Assembly (NCBI GenBank): GCA_018064565.1
Contig: JAGHVA010000250.1
Coordinates: 1-14,592 of the forward strand
Direction: 5' to 3'
DNA from: Candidatus Colimorpha onthohippi
Lineage (GTDB): Bacteria > Bacteroidota > Bacteroidia > Bacteroidales > P3
Length of the DNA: 14,592 bases
Below the pieces are notes generated by a model. That model was not told the origin of the DNA. It did no database searches and saw nothing but the letters and a program-made list of their open reading frames with translations. Position numbers and translations under genes: made by a program. This document shows positions 14,316 to 14,592 of the stretch, in pieces. Every line of letters begins with the position of its first letter. The first letter of the stretch is position 1.

Positions 14316-14592
14316 TTACAGATGGAATAATTTCTTTATTTGATTCAAATCGCGCAAGTTCGCCATACCTGCATTGATGTCGGCAGCCTTGTTTGAACCA
14401 ACAATATTTAGAAAACGTTTTTGCACATCGTAGATTTCAATCTGCCGAATATAATATTGTTTCATCTGCGACAAATCAGTAATGGCATCTTCATAACGGT
14501 ATGATGCAATCAGTATAGCATAGGTTGTATATAGGTTTGAGTATATATCCTTGATTTTTAGCAACTCGGCATCGTTTGATGCCACCAGTTCA
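14316..14592 (-). CDS. C-terminal part of an unrecognised helical protein (cut by window edge)
   Basis: The frame is open to the right edge (the last complete codons read Glu-Leu-Val-Ala-Ser) and ends with TAA-type termination at 14316, so about 91 C-terminal residues are seen and the N-terminus lies outside. A GTG at 14585 exists but nothing marks it as a start. The visible part is predicted almost wholly helical, with charged and aromatic residues (LLKIKDIYSNLYTTYAILIA, then DLSQMKQYYIRQIEIYDV), and ends NLRDLNQIKKLFHL. No signal, membrane segment or catalytic motif is clear in this part. The family was not recognised. Confidence 0.6.
   Translation of the reverse strand, partial: ELVASNDAELLKIKDIYSNLYTTYAILIASYRYEDAITDLSQMKQYYIRQIEIYDVQKRFLNIVGSNKAADINAGMANLRDLNQIKKLFHL

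Overview
The window looks like a chromosomal segment of a Bacteroidales-type bacterium (Bacteroidota). Reasons: promoter-like sites fit the Bacteroides -33 TTTG / -7 TAnnTTTG pattern, ribosome binding sites are mostly weak and A-rich, and the proteins (Mpl, the DUF2027-like protein, the short TrmH-family methylase, SufB, the IspG N-terminal half) read like Bacteroidales versions. Genus cannot be fixed from the sequence alone.

Layout. From 8814 down to 183 everything is on the minus strand. In order of transcription: mtgA (peptidoglycan glycosyltransferase), xerD (tyrosine recombinase), then a good promoter followed by sufB (Fe-S assembly, without sufC or sufD), a SpoU/TrmH-family RNA methylase, a C_GCAxxG_C_C cysteine protein, an HD phosphohydrolase, mpl (murein peptide recycling), a small DUF2027-like protein with a perfect leucine zipper, and ispG (isoprenoid synthesis, Fe-S dependent). 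A further promoter reads out of the left edge. At 8815-8945 two divergent, overlapping promoters appear to drive mtgA leftward and gap rightward. On the plus strand follow gap (glycolysis) and fabG (fatty acid synthesis), separated by a 14-bp perfect inverted repeat.

From about 10793 the character changes. An A+T-rich plus-strand cassette (10935-12997) holds three tightly spaced genes: a PD-(D/E)xK type II restriction endonuclease, a beta-class amino-DNA methyltransferase, and a small TM2-domain membrane protein. Their stop and start codons are only 2-3 bases apart, so they read as one operon. Four 60-base lines of the R and M genes (11041, 11461, 11941, 12241) counted by hand average about 36% G+C, against 29/60 in a gap line and 37/60 in a fabG line. 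This is the most likely horizontally acquired unit here, and the membrane partner is its least expected part.

Convergent to the cassette lies a diacylglycerol/lipid kinase of the YegS/BmrU type (13164-14096, minus), then an intergenic stretch with an 11-bp perfect inverted repeat, then the C-terminal end of an unrecognised helical protein cut by the right edge. No rRNA, tRNA, CRISPR array or transposase was seen. The likely candidates for something new are the R-M-TM2 operon, the compact IspG (Bacteroidota usually carry a long form), the orphan sufB, and the zipper version of the DUF2027 protein.
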